Part shown: positions 18,583 to 27,439 of the stretch, in pieces
Layout: each line of letters begins with the position of its first letter
Numbering within the stretch: position 1 is the first letter of the stretch
DNA from: Stygiobacter sp.
GTDB taxonomy: Bacteria > Pseudomonadota > Alphaproteobacteria > Rhodospirillales > Magnetospirillaceae
DNA length: 42,290 bases
Reading direction: 5' to 3'
Assembly: GCA_006218045.1 (NCBI GenBank)
Contig: VBWB01000034.1
Location: forward strand, 1 to 42,290
Program-made: the position numbers and the translations under genes
Notes under the pieces: generated by a model
Told to the model about the DNA's origin: nothing
Databases searched by the model: none
The model's input: the letters and a program-made list of their open reading frames with translations, nothing else

Positions 18583-19647
18583 ATGACTGGTAATTTCGAG
18601 CGGAAAGACATCGGTTTTCCGAACACTATGCGTGTGTGGGGGCGCAGCCTGCTGCTGCTGACCGCACTTTCCGCATGCTCGACGGTTCCTGATGCCGTCA
18701 ATCCGGTCGAATGGTACAAGGGCACCCGCGACTTCATCGCCGGCAAGGACGAGCCGGCGCCGGCGGCCAAATCCAGCACCGCCGCCAAGGCGGACGGCAA
18801 GCCGGCCCCCACCGCCGAAAACCGCAAGACCACCCCCAAGGGTCTGGTGGCCGACCGCGGCAACGCCCAATATGCCGAGCCGGTCCGGCGCGAGGTCGCC
18901 CCCACCCGTCCGCTGGCGCGGCGCACCCAGCCGGCCGAGCAGACCCAGGTTGCCGCCAATAATCCGGCCCCGGCGATCCAGGCGGCGCCCTTGACCGCCG
19001 CCGGACAAAATGCCGCCGCCCGCGCCAATGGCGGCCCCGACGCCCCGCCCGCGGCCATGAACATGACGCCGCCGCCGCCCGCCGACATCCCGGAAACCGT
19101 GGCCGTTCCGGGTCGGCCCAAGCGGTTGCAGCAGCAATACGAAATGCGTCTGGCCGAATCGGCGCAGCAGGTGGTGCGCCCCGGCATGGTCGAGATGCCG
19201 CAGGCCAGCCACGTCGCCTATGGCCGCGACGACGCCCCCATCCATCTGGTTCCGCCGGGTTCGGTCAAAAAGGCCGCCAAGGCCAATGTCGGCGGCGGCA
19301 AGGGCTTCGCCGCGCCGCTGCCCACCCACGAGCCTTCAGCGTCGTTCCAGGTCGCCTCGGTCCAATTCGACAACGGTTCCGGCCTGTCGCGCGCCGACAA
19401 GGCCGCCATCGGTGAAGTGGTTCGCCTGTACAAGCAGACCAAGGGCGTGGTTCGCGTCGTCGCTTTCGCCCCGTCTCCGCGCCTGGGCGGCTATCAGTTG
19501 ATCGGCGGCGTGGATGCGTCGCAGGACCGCGCCGACGCGGTGGCCCGCGAACTGAACCGCCGCGGCATCCCTGCCGCCAAGATCATGGTCGCCGCCTTGC
19601 CCGAATACGGCCAGGACGGTGCCCAGATATTCCTTGACGTGATGTAG
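18583..19647 (+). CDS. OmpA-like lipoprotein with Pro/Ala-rich linker
   Basis: Envelope protein of 354 aa. The N-terminal signal sequence ends in the lipobox LSAC near residue 31, so it is a probable outer-membrane lipoprotein. Residues about 60-260 are low-complexity Ala/Pro/Lys-rich sequence. The last about 100 residues form an OmpA/MotB-like domain (SVQFDNGSGLSRADKAAIG, then RADAVARELNRRGIPAAKI) that usually binds peptidoglycan; the Asp/Arg ligand pair is only partly recognisable. ATG 18583 was taken; 16 further codons upstream lack a ribosome site. The next gene starts one base after the stop, so the two are co-translated. Role: probably anchoring envelope to cell wall. Confidence 0.8.
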   Translation: MTGNFERKDIGFPNTMRVWGRSLLLLTALSACSTVPDAVNPVEWYKGTRDFIAGKDEPAPAAKSSTAAKADGKPAPTAENRKTTPKGLVADRGNAQYAEPVRREVAPTRPLARRTQPAEQTQVAANNPAPAIQAAPLTAAGQNAAARANGGPDAPPAAMNMTPPPPADIPETVAVPGRPKRLQQQYEMRLAESAQQVVRPGMVEMPQASHVAYGRDDAPIHLVPPGSVKKAAKANVGGGKGFAAPLPTHEPSASFQVASVQFDNGSGLSRADKAAIGEVVRLYKQTKGVVRVVAFAPSPRLGGYQLIGGVDASQDRADAVARELNRRGIPAAKIMVAALPEYGQDGAQIFLDVM

Positions 19648-19648
19648 G

Positions 19649-19954
19649 GTGAACCCGCGCCGCGCCGCCATCGCCAAGGCTTTGGCGGTGCTGGCGCCGG
19701 CTATTCCCAAATTCGACCGCGATGCCGTGCTTGATCTGGCCGAGGATTCCCCCGGTCTGCGCACGGGCTCGCCCCAGGCCGCGGCCTGGCTGGCCCTGAC
19801 CAGCCATGTGCGCCATCTCCACACCGATTACGACCGCATGCTCGCCGACGGCTACGAGGTGGATTCCGCGCGGCACTTTTGCAGCGAAACCATGGCGGCG
19901 GTGTTGGCGGCATGGGGGTGTCGCAAGCGCCTGACGACGCCGGATTGCGACTGA
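19649..19954 (+). CDS. DUF2293 family protein
   Basis: Small soluble protein of 101 aa. The pattern AVLDLAEDSPGLRTGSPQ, then SHVRHLHTDYDRMLADGY and DSARHFC matches the DUF2293 family, found in alphaproteobacteria, of unknown function. It has a GTG start right after the stop of the OmpA-like gene and probably depends on translation of that gene. All-helical, no membrane segment, conserved-looking His and Asp residues. Codon use is core-like. Confidence 0.75.
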   Translation: MNPRRAAIAKALAVLAPAIPKFDRDAVLDLAEDSPGLRTGSPQAAAWLALTSHVRHLHTDYDRMLADGYEVDSARHFCSETMAAVLAAWGCRKRLTTPDCD

Positions 19955-20090
19955 GGTATGGGTTGGCTAATCCTAATGAATGTGTAGAAGATACTGATTT
20001 TTTTGGCTTATTTACGTATTGTTTGAGACTCTAAATTATCGAGCGCCTATATTCCTAAGGTATGGATGTCATGATTTGGGAGTTCGGGAC

Positions 20091-21778
20091 ATGTCGTTCG
20101 TGGACAATTGGCGGATCGGCCGCAAATTAGGGGTGATGTTCGGGGCCATCGTCCTGGTCTTGCTGGTGAACGCCGGCGTTACCATCAGCGGCGTCCGCAG
20201 CCTGGACCGGGCCGGGCTCGACTTGGCCGACAACTGGCTACCCAGCATCGAGACCTTGGGCAAGCTGAACGAACAGATGCTGCTGCACCGTCGTTATGAA
20301 CTGGCGGTGTTGCTGTCCACCGACGCCAAGCAGCAGGAGAACTTCCGCGCGGCGATGCTGAAGGCGCGGGGCGAAATCAAGACCATTCGCGGCGAATACG
20401 AAAAACTGATTTCCTCGGACGAGGAAAGGGGCGTCTACGACAAATTCAGCAAGACGTATGATGCCTTCATCGTCCTGTCCGACAAGTTTCTGGCCCTGAT
20501 CGCCGCCGACCAGCGCGAGTTGGCGCGAACCGCGTTGTCGCAGGAAAGTCCTCCGGTTTTCGCCGAGGCCATGGAACATCTGCATAAGTGCATCGCCATC
20601 AACGATGTCGGCGCCGACGCCTCGCGTGAAACCCTGGAAGCGACCGCCAACCGCACCATGACCCTGGTTCTGGTGTTTTCCGTCGTCGTCCTGACTTTGG
20701 CGGTTGCGGCCGGAATGCTGCTGTGGGCCTCCATCGCCGTTCCGGTGGTGGCGATGACCGCCGCCATGCGCAAACTGGCCGACAGCGACAAGACCGCCGT
20801 AATTCCCGGCCAAGGCCGCGCCGACGAACTTGGCGACATGGCCGCCGCCGTGCAGGTGTTCAAGGACAACATGATCCGGGCCGAACAGATGGCCGCCGAG
20901 CAAGAGGCGGGCCGGGCCGAGCAATTGCACCGGGCACAAACGGTCAGCGGCCTGACCACCCAGTTCGACGCCCAGGTCGCCGCCGTGCTCAGCATCGTTT
21001 CCGGCGCCGCCACCGAGATGGAGGCCACCGCCCAGTGCATGTCGGGCAACGCCCACCAGACCAACCGCCAGGCCAGCATCGTCGCCGCCGCCACCGAGCA
21101 GGCCTCGGCCAGCGTGCAGACGGTGGCCACCGCCGCCGAGGAATTGTCCGCCTCCATCGCCGAGATCGGCCGTCAGGTGGAACGCTCCAGCACGGTGTCC
21201 CAGGCTGCCGCCGAAGATGCGACGCGCACCAACGGCACGGTCAAGGCCCTGGCCGAGACCTCGGCCCGTATCGGCGAGGTGGTCGGGCTGATCACCAATA
21301 TCGCCAGCCAGACCAATCTGCTGGCGCTTAACGCCACCATCGAGGCGGCAAGAGCGGGCGATGCGGGAAAAGGCTTCGCCGTGGTCGCCAACGAGGTCAA
21401 GTCGCTGGCCAACCAGACCGCAAGGCGACCGAGGAAATCACCACCCAGATCACCTCGGTGCAATCGGCCACGGTGCAGGCGGTGCGCGCCATCGAGGGCA
21501 TCGTCGGGCGCATCACCGAGATCAACCAGATCGCCGGGGCCATCGCCGCCGCGGTCGAGGAACAATCCGCCGCCACCGCCGAAATCGCCCGCAACATCCA
21601 GCAAGCCGCCAGCGGCACCCAGGAGGTGTCGTCCAATATCGGCACGGTCAGCCAGGCGGCGTCGGAAACCGGTATTTCGGCGGAAGAGGTCCTGGCCGCC
21701 GCCCAGTCGCTGAGCCGGGAATCGGTGGAGCTCAAATCCATCGTCGACCGTTTCCTCACCGACGTCAAAGCCGCCTGA
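20091..21778 (+). pseudogene. Methyl-accepting chemotaxis protein with a one-base deletion in the signalling domain
   Basis: Chemoreceptor of about 562 aa if repaired. TM1 (about 12-35), a four-helix-bundle sensor (about 36-185), TM2 (about 188-215), HAMP (about 215-270), then the cytoplasmic signalling helices. The hairpin tip ([20 protein letters not shown]) is intact and lies before the break. At 21420-21421 the codon expected as GCC in ANQTAKATEEI has only two bases; the reading frame shifts and coding resumes in frame +2 to 21778, ending FLTDVKAA. As written the product would lose the C-terminal methylation helix and read an Arg/Pro-rich tail. ATG 20091 follows GGGAG. The leader (19955-20090) is AT-rich. 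It could be a sequencing error or a true recent inactivation. Confidence 0.85.
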
Positions 21779-21828
21779 TCGGGCGCATGCGCGGGCGGCA
21801 GCCCCGCCCCCCGCGCATGCCCGATTTT
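21778..21828 (+). terminator. Rho-independent terminator of the chemoreceptor gene
   Basis: Long GC-rich arms (21778-21795 and 21810-21825, with a two-base bulge) end in TTTT and overlap the chemoreceptor stop. The terminator isolates it from the aminotransferase gene. Confidence 0.75.
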
Positions 21829-21912
21829 GCCAAAAAGCTGTCGCATCTTGACCCTGCCCGCGTTAGATATGATCCCTTCCGTTCCGTCCCCAATGGGAAA
21901 GCGACTGGCGTC

Positions 21913-23142
21913 ATGAGCACCGAGCAGGAATTCCATCGCATCAAGCGGCTCCCCCCCTATGTCTTCGCCGAAGTCAACGCCATGAAGGCGCGCGCCCGCG
22001 CCGCCGGCGACGACATCATCGATTTCGGCATGGGCAACCCGGATCAGCCGACGCCGGCCCATATCGTCGAAAAGCTGGTGGAAGCCGCCCGCAACCCGCG
22101 TGCCCACCGCTATTCCATGAGCCGTGGCATTCCCGGCCTGAGGAAGGCTTTATGCAGCTATTACCAGCGCCGCTTCGCCGTCGAGCTGGACCAGGAAAGC
22201 GAATGCATCGTCACCTTGGGCTCCAAGGAAGGCTTGGCCAATCTGGCCAATGCCATCACCAGCCCCGGCGACGTGGTGCTGGTGCCCAATCCCAGCTACC
22301 CCATCCATCCTTACGGCTTCATCATCGCCGGCGGCTCGTGCCGCTATGTGCCGGTGACCCCCGATGCCGAGTTCCTGCGCGCCCTTGACCGCGCCGTCCG
22401 TCACTCGGTGCCCAAGCCCATCGCCCTGGTGCTGAACTATCCCAGCAACCCCACCGCGCTGCTGGCCGATCTCGACTTCTATGGCCAGGTGGTGGATTTC
22501 TGCCGTCATCACGGCATCTGGATCCTGTCGGATCTGGCCTATTCCGAGATTTATTTCGACGTGGCACCGCCGCCGTCCATCCTGCAAGTAGCGGGCGCCA
22601 AGGACATCGCGGTGGAATTCACCTCCATGTCCAAGACCTACAACATGCCGGGCTGGCGCATCGGTTTCGCCGCCGGCAACAAGAAGCTGATCGGCGCCCT
22701 GGGCCGCATCAAATCCTATCTGGATTACGGCGCCTTCACCCCCATCCAGGTGGCGGCCACCGCCGCGCTCAACGGCCCGCAGGATTGCGTCGAGGACATC
22801 CGCCAGCTCTACAAGGGCCGCCGCGACGTCCTGATCGAGGGGTTGCACGGAGCCGGCTGGAACGTTCCCAGCCCGCCGGCCACCATGTTCGCCTGGGCGC
22901 CGATCCCACCGGCCTTCGCCCATCTGGGCAGCTTGGAATTTTCCAAGCTGTTGATGCGCGAAGCCCAAGTGGCGGTAGCTCCGGGCATCGGTTTCGGCGA
23001 ATACGGCGACAGCTTCGTCCGCATCGGGCTGGTGGAAAACATCCAGCGCACCCGTCAGGCGGTGCGCAACATCAAATCCTTCCTGGGCAATTACGATAAG
23101 GTCCTGGAACAATCGGAAAAGCAACGCGCGGTGGTTGGCTGA
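21913..23142 (+). CDS. alaC: Pyridoxal-phosphate aminotransferase, AlaC / LL-DAP aminotransferase-like
   Basis: Class I/II aminotransferase of 409 aa. PLP Lys241 lies in the motif SMSKTYNMPGWRIGF. Other landmarks are NPDQPTP near 44, YPSNPTA (substrate/cofactor loop) and the C-terminal Arg in FVRIGLVEN. This subgroup synthesises alanine from pyruvate and glutamate or acts as an LL-diaminopimelate aminotransferase; the two cannot be separated by eye. Many alphaproteobacterial copies precede homoserine dehydrogenase, as here, which suggests aspartate-family amino acid metabolism. The ATG at 21913 is the first sensible start after the terminator. The hom ATG begins two bases after its stop. Confidence 0.88.
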   Translation: MSTEQEFHRIKRLPPYVFAEVNAMKARARAAGDDIIDFGMGNPDQPTPAHIVEKLVEAARNPRAHRYSMSRGIPGLRKALCSYYQRRFAVELDQESECIVTLGSKEGLANLANAITSPGDVVLVPNPSYPIHPYGFIIAGGSCRYVPVTPDAEFLRALDRAVRHSVPKPIALVLNYPSNPTALLADLDFYGQVVDFCRHHGIWILSDLAYSEIYFDVAPPPSILQVAGAKDIAVEFTSMSKTYNMPGWRIGFAAGNKKLIGALGRIKSYLDYGAFTPIQVAATAALNGPQDCVEDIRQLYKGRRDVLIEGLHGAGWNVPSPPATMFAWAPIPPAFAHLGSLEFSKLLMREAQVAVAPGIGFGEYGDSFVRIGLVENIQRTRQAVRNIKSFLGNYDKVLEQSEKQRAVVG

Positions 23143-23143
23143 T

Positions 23144-24436
23144 ATGAAACCCTTGAAAATCGCTGTCGCCGGTCTGGGCACCGTGGGCGCCGGACTGGTC
23201 AAACTGTTGTCCGACAACGCAGGAATCATCGCCGCCCGTGCTGGCCGGCCCCTCCGGATCACCGCAATATCCGCCCGCGACCGCAATCGTGATCGCGGCA
23301 TCGTCATCGGTGCGGACGTGGCGTGGTACGACGACGCGGCGGAAATGGCGGCCAAAGCCGATGCCGACGTCATCGTCGAAGTCATCGGCGGGTCCGAGGG
23401 CATTGCGCGGGCGGTGGTGGAAACCGCCATCGGGCGCGGCCTGCCCGTGGTCACCGCCAACAAGGCCTTGCTGGCCCATCACGGTGTCGCCCTGGCCCGG
23501 GCGGCCGAGGCCAAGGGCGTGGCGCTGGGCTTCGAGGCCGCCGTCGCCGGCGGCATCCCCATCATCAAGGCGCTGAAGGAAGGTCTGGCCGGCAACACCC
23601 TGTCGCGGGTCACCGGCATCCTGAACGGCACCTGCAACTATATCCTGACCACCATGCGCGAGCAGGGACGCGATTTCGCCGACGTCCTGGCCGAGGCCCA
23701 GGCCCTGGGCTATGCCGAGGCCGATCCCAGCTTCGACATCGACGGCGTCGATGCCGCCCACAAGCTGTGCATCCTGACCAGCCTGGCTTTCGCCACCCCG
23801 GTGGATTTCGCCTCGATGTACGTGGAAGGCATCCGCCACGTCTCGGCGGTGGATATCGATTTCGCCGACAAATTGGGCTATCGCATCAAGCTGTTGGGCA
23901 TCGCCCAGGCTACCGATCACGGCATCGAGCAGCGCGTCCATCCGTGCATGGTGCCGGTAGCCGCCCCCATCGCCACCGTCGACGGCGTCTTCAACGCCGT
24001 GGTCGCCGAGGGCGATTTCGTCGGGCGTTCCATCTATGAAGGCCGTGGCGCCGGCGCCGGTCCCACCGCCTCCGCCGTCGCCGCCGACATCATCGACATC
24101 GCGCGGGGCAATCGTTCGCCCGTCTTCGGCGTGCCGGTGGGCGCGCTTGCGGCCAAGGGCATCGCCGCCATGGATCGCCGCCAAGGCGCCTATTACATGC
24201 GCCTGATGGTGCTGGACCGCCCCGGCGTATTGGCCGACGTCGCCCAGGCGCTCAGGGCCGAAGGGGTGTCGGTGGAACAGATGATCCAGCCGGGCCGGGC
24301 ACCGGGAGAAACCGTGCCCATGGTCATGACCTTGCATGATACGGTAGAGGCCGACATGAACCGCGCCGTCGCCCGCATCGCCGCGCTTGACGCCGTGGTC
24401 GAGCCGCCGCGCCTGATCCGCATCGAACATATGTGA
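23144..24436 (+). CDS. hom: Homoserine dehydrogenase
   Basis: NAD(P)-dependent reduction of aspartate semialdehyde to homoserine, the branch to threonine and methionine. Length 430 aa. Rossmann motif GLGTVGAG (about 9-16); catalytic domain with GILNGTCNYILT and the ADPSFDIDGVDAAHKL signature containing the conserved Asp and Lys. A C-terminal ACT domain (about 350-430; YYMRLMVLDRPGVLADVA) would give threonine feedback inhibition. It starts two bases after the aminotransferase stop and its own stop overlaps or abuts glpX, so the genes form one operon. Confidence 0.96.
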   Translation: MKPLKIAVAGLGTVGAGLVKLLSDNAGIIAARAGRPLRITAISARDRNRDRGIVIGADVAWYDDAAEMAAKADADVIVEVIGGSEGIARAVVETAIGRGLPVVTANKALLAHHGVALARAAEAKGVALGFEAAVAGGIPIIKALKEGLAGNTLSRVTGILNGTCNYILTTMREQGRDFADVLAEAQALGYAEADPSFDIDGVDAAHKLCILTSLAFATPVDFASMYVEGIRHVSAVDIDFADKLGYRIKLLGIAQATDHGIEQRVHPCMVPVAAPIATVDGVFNAVVAEGDFVGRSIYEGRGAGAGPTASAVAADIIDIARGNRSPVFGVPVGALAAKGIAAMDRRQGAYYMRLMVLDRPGVLADVAQALRAEGVSVEQMIQPGRAPGETVPMVMTLHDTVEADMNRAVARIAALDAVVEPPRLIRIEHM

Positions 24437-24441
24437 GCGCC

Positions 24442-25434
24442 ATGCCCAATCGCGTCTTCGTTCCGCCGCCCCACGCCTTGGACCGCAATCTGGCCCTGGA
24501 AGTGGTCCGTGTCACCGAGGCCAGCGCCCTGGCGGCCTCGCGCTGGATCGGTCGCGGCGACGAAAAGGCCGCCGACGAAGCCGCCACCCTGGCCATGCGC
24601 GAGGCGCTGAACAGCCTGCCCATGGACGGCCGTCTGGTCAATGGCAGCGGCACCGCCAATCTGGCCACCGGCGACAAGATGGGCACCGGCACCGGCCCCA
24701 AGGTCGACATCGTGCTGACCCCGATCGAGGGGGCGACCATCTGCGCCAAGGGCAGCCACAACGCCATCTCGGTGGTCGCCGCCACCCAGGAAGGGGCGTT
24801 CCTGCACGTTCCCGCCGATGCCTATATGGAAAAGCTGGCGGTGGGACCGGGCCTGCCCCGGGGCGTCATCGATCTGAGCGTCAGCCCCGAGGACAATCTG
24901 ATCAACGTCGCCGCCGCCAAGGGCGTGGCGGTGGCCGACCTCACCGTATGCATGCTGGACCGCCCGCGCCATGCCGATCTGCTGGGCCGCATCTATGAAT
25001 CCGGCGCCCGCGTGGTGCTGATCGACGACGGCGACGTGTCGGGCGCCATCGCCGCCGGCTTGCCCCAAACCGGCATCGACCTGTACATGGGATCGGGCGG
25101 CGCCGCCGAGGGTGTATTGGCCGCCGCCGGGCTGAAATGTCTGGGCGGGCAGATGCAATGCCGCCTGCTGCTGCGCAGCGACGACGACCGGGCCAAGGCC
25201 CGGGCTGCCGGCATCACCGACCCGCGCGCCCAATGGACCATCGACGACATGGTCAAGGGCGAGGTGATGTTCGCCGCCACCGGCATCACCGACGGCAACA
25301 TCCTGGCCGGCATCCGCCTGCGCGCGGGCGGGGCGATCAGCCATTCCCTGGTCATGCGCTCGACCACCGGCACGTTGCGAACCATGACGTCCCGGCACGA
25401 TTTCACCCGCCACGCCCAATTACATCAGGATTAA
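24442..25434 (+). CDS. glpX: Fructose-1,6-bisphosphatase class II (GlpX)
   Basis: Hydrolyses fructose-1,6-bisphosphate, and in autotrophs also sedoheptulose-1,7-bisphosphate, for gluconeogenesis or the Calvin cycle. Protein of 330 aa with metal-binding and substrate motifs typical of GlpX: RNLALEVVRVTEASALAAS near the N terminus, WIGRGDEKAADEAA, TGTGPKVDIVLTPIEG and GSGGAAEGVLAAAGLKC. ATG 24442 is chosen because GTGAG lies upstream; a GTG at 24433 overlapping the hom stop is a close alternative. hom-glpX-recJ is a gene order I associate with Rhodospirillales and relatives. Confidence 0.95.
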   Translation: MPNRVFVPPPHALDRNLALEVVRVTEASALAASRWIGRGDEKAADEAATLAMREALNSLPMDGRLVNGSGTANLATGDKMGTGTGPKVDIVLTPIEGATICAKGSHNAISVVAATQEGAFLHVPADAYMEKLAVGPGLPRGVIDLSVSPEDNLINVAAAKGVAVADLTVCMLDRPRHADLLGRIYESGARVVLIDDGDVSGAIAAGLPQTGIDLYMGSGGAAEGVLAAAGLKCLGGQMQCRLLLRSDDDRAKARAAGITDPRAQWTIDDMVKGEVMFAATGITDGNILAGIRLRAGGAISHSLVMRSTTGTLRTMTSRHDFTRHAQLHQD

Positions 25435-25441
25435 GGCCATC

Positions 25442-27217
25442 ATGCATGCCGACGCCGCCTTTCTGGGGGTCGAGCGCTCGCTCACCGGGCGGCGCTGGCA
25501 ATCCAGCGGTGGCGACGAACGCCTGGCCGCCACCTTGTCGCAGCGCCTGGCCCTGCCGGAAATCATCGGTCGGGTGCTGGCGGCGCGCGGCATCGGTCTG
25601 GATGAGGCGGAAAGCTTCCTGTCGCCCACCTTGCGCGCCTTGCTGCCCGATCCCAGCCACCTGAAGGACATGGACAAGGCTGCCACCCGTATCGCGGCCG
25701 CGGTGATGGCCGGCGAACCCATCGGCATCTTCGGCGATTACGACGTCGACGGCGCCACCTCGTCGGCACTGCTCAACACCTTTCTCACCGCTATCGGCGC
25801 CACCGCCCTGGTGCATATCCCCGACCGCATGACTGAAGGCTATGGCCCCAACCTGCCGGCGCTGCTGAAGCTGGCGGCGCAAGGGGCCAAGGTGGTGGTG
25901 ACGGTGGATTGCGGCACCACCGCCTTCGACCCGCTGGAGGGCGCCGCCGAGGCCGGCATCGACGTCATCGTCGTCGACCACCATGAAGCCGAGCCGCAAC
26001 TGCCCCGGGCCTTCGCCGTCATCAACCCCAAGCGCCTGGACGACGACAGCCCGCACGGCCATCTGGCCGCCGTCGGCGTCACCTTTCTGGTGGTGGTGGC
26101 GGTCAACCGGGTGCTGAAGGATGCCGGCTGGTACGGCCCCGCTCGCCCCGCCCCCGATCTGCTGCAATGGCTGGACGTGGTCGCCCTGGGCACGGTGTGC
26201 GACGTGGTGCCGCTATGGGGGGTCAACCGCGCCCTGGTCACCCAGGGGCTGAAGGTGATGGCCAAGCGCGCCAATGTCGGGCTGGCGGCGCTGTCCGACG
26301 TGGCCGGCATCAAGGAACGTCCGGATTCCTATCACCTGGGCTATGTGCTGGGACCACGCGTCAATGCCGGCGGGCGGGTCGGCCAGTCGGCACTGGGTTC
26401 GCGCCTGCTCTCCACCCACGACCCGCTGCTGGCCGCCGACATCGCCCGCCAACTGGACGGCTACAACAAGGAACGCCAGGAAATCGAAGCCGCCGTGCTG
26501 CTGGACGCCATCGAGCAGGTGGAGGGCCGCGACGATGACGGCTTGCCGCTGGTGGTGGCGGCGGGCGAGAACTGGCACCCCGGCGTCATCGGCATCGTCG
26601 CCGGTCGTCTGAAGGAACGTTACGGCCGCCCGGCCTGCGTCATCGCCCTGGACGGCGACGAGGGCAAGGGCTCGGGGCGCTCGGTCACCGGCCTGGACTT
26701 GGGCTGCGCGATCATCGCCGCCCGCCAGCAAGGTCTGCTGAAGGCCGGCGGCGGCCATGCCATGGCCGCCGGCTTCACGGTGGCACGCGACCGCCTGGCC
26801 GACTTCCGCGCCTTCCTGGCCGATCGCCTGCAAGCCCAGCTGACCGGCGAACTGGTGCCGGTGCTGGACCTGGACGGCGCCATCGATGCGGCGGGGGCCA
26901 CGGTCGATCTGGTGGAAACCCTGAAACAGCTTGGCCCGTTCGGCGCCGGCAACCCGGAACCACGCTTCGCCATCACCGCCGCCCGTGTGGTCAAGGCCGA
27001 CGTGGTGGGCAGCGGCCATATCCGCATCATCGCCCAAGGCGCCGGCGGGCAACGGCTGAAAGCCATCGCCTTCCGCGCCGCCGACAGCGAAATGGGGTTG
27101 ACCCTGCTGGGCGGCCAAGGCAGCACCTTCCACTTGGCCGGCACGCTGCGGGTGGACAATTGGCAGGGCAACACCTCGGTGCAGTTGATCATCGACGACG
27201 CCGCCGCCGCCCGATGA
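25442..27217 (+). CDS. recJ: Single-strand DNA exonuclease RecJ
   Basis: 5'-3' ssDNA exonuclease of 591 aa for RecF-pathway recombination and mismatch/base-excision repair. The DHH phosphoesterase core carries DYDVDGATS (near 98), VDCGTT and VDHHEAE (near 178), all metal ligands. The DHHA1 domain ends in GGGHAMAAGF (near 437), and the C-terminal OB fold runs to the end. The ATG is seven bases past the glpX stop. Last gene of the operon; the tRNA-Glu promoter begins 20 bases after its stop. Confidence 0.97.
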   Translation: MHADAAFLGVERSLTGRRWQSSGGDERLAATLSQRLALPEIIGRVLAARGIGLDEAESFLSPTLRALLPDPSHLKDMDKAATRIAAAVMAGEPIGIFGDYDVDGATSSALLNTFLTAIGATALVHIPDRMTEGYGPNLPALLKLAAQGAKVVVTVDCGTTAFDPLEGAAEAGIDVIVVDHHEAEPQLPRAFAVINPKRLDDDSPHGHLAAVGVTFLVVVAVNRVLKDAGWYGPARPAPDLLQWLDVVALGTVCDVVPLWGVNRALVTQGLKVMAKRANVGLAALSDVAGIKERPDSYHLGYVLGPRVNAGGRVGQSALGSRLLSTHDPLLAADIARQLDGYNKERQEIEAAVLLDAIEQVEGRDDDGLPLVVAAGENWHPGVIGIVAGRLKERYGRPACVIALDGDEGKGSGRSVTGLDLGCAIIAARQQGLLKAGGGHAMAAGFTVARDRLADFRAFLADRLQAQLTGELVPVLDLDGAIDAAGATVDLVETLKQLGPFGAGNPEPRFAITAARVVKADVVGSGHIRIIAQGAGGQRLKAIAFRAADSEMGLTLLGGQGSTFHLAGTLRVDNWQGNTSVQLIIDDAAAAR

Positions 27218-27236
27218 ATTTTTTGAAAAAAGCCGC

Positions 27237-27265
27237 TTGACCAAGCAGACTTACCCCGCTAAAAG
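27237..27265 (+). promoter_or_regulatory. Sigma-70-type promoter of tRNA-Glu
   Basis: TTGACC (27237-27242), a 17-base spacer, and TAAAAG (27260-27265). The expected start point near 27272 gives a short 5' leader to the tRNA at 27285. Good match to consensus at the -35 and weaker at the -10. Confidence 0.6.
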
Positions 27266-27284
27266 GTCGCCCTCACCTCCCGAC

Positions 27285-27360
27285 GTCCCCATCGTCTAGA
27301 GGCCTAGGACACCGCCCTTTCACGGCGGCGACGCGGGTTCGAATCCCGCTGGGGACGCCA
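27285..27360 (+). tRNA. tRNA-Glu (anticodon TTC), CCA encoded
   Basis: A 76-base cloverleaf: acceptor GTCCCCA pairs with TGGGGAC, D arm with GTCTAGAGGCCTAGGAC, anticodon arm CCGCC-CTTTCAC-GGCGG with TTC at 27319-27321, T arm GGGTTCGAATCCC, discriminator G and encoded CCA. Its 3' end (27344-27360) is the integration site of the element to the right. Confidence 0.97.
27344..27360. repeat. attL: 17-bp core at the 3' end of tRNA-Glu
   Basis: TCCCGCTGGGGACGCCA, identical to 41525-41541 in the same orientation. Flanking bases differ on both sides. Standard layout of tRNA 3'-end integration by a tyrosine recombinase. Confidence 0.92.
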
Positions 27361-27439
27361 CTCTTCGTAAGTCGTTGATTTTCCAGCAAAAATCGCCTCG
27401 TTGTTGAACAGCATGTTGTCCGCGCTGTACAACACTGTC

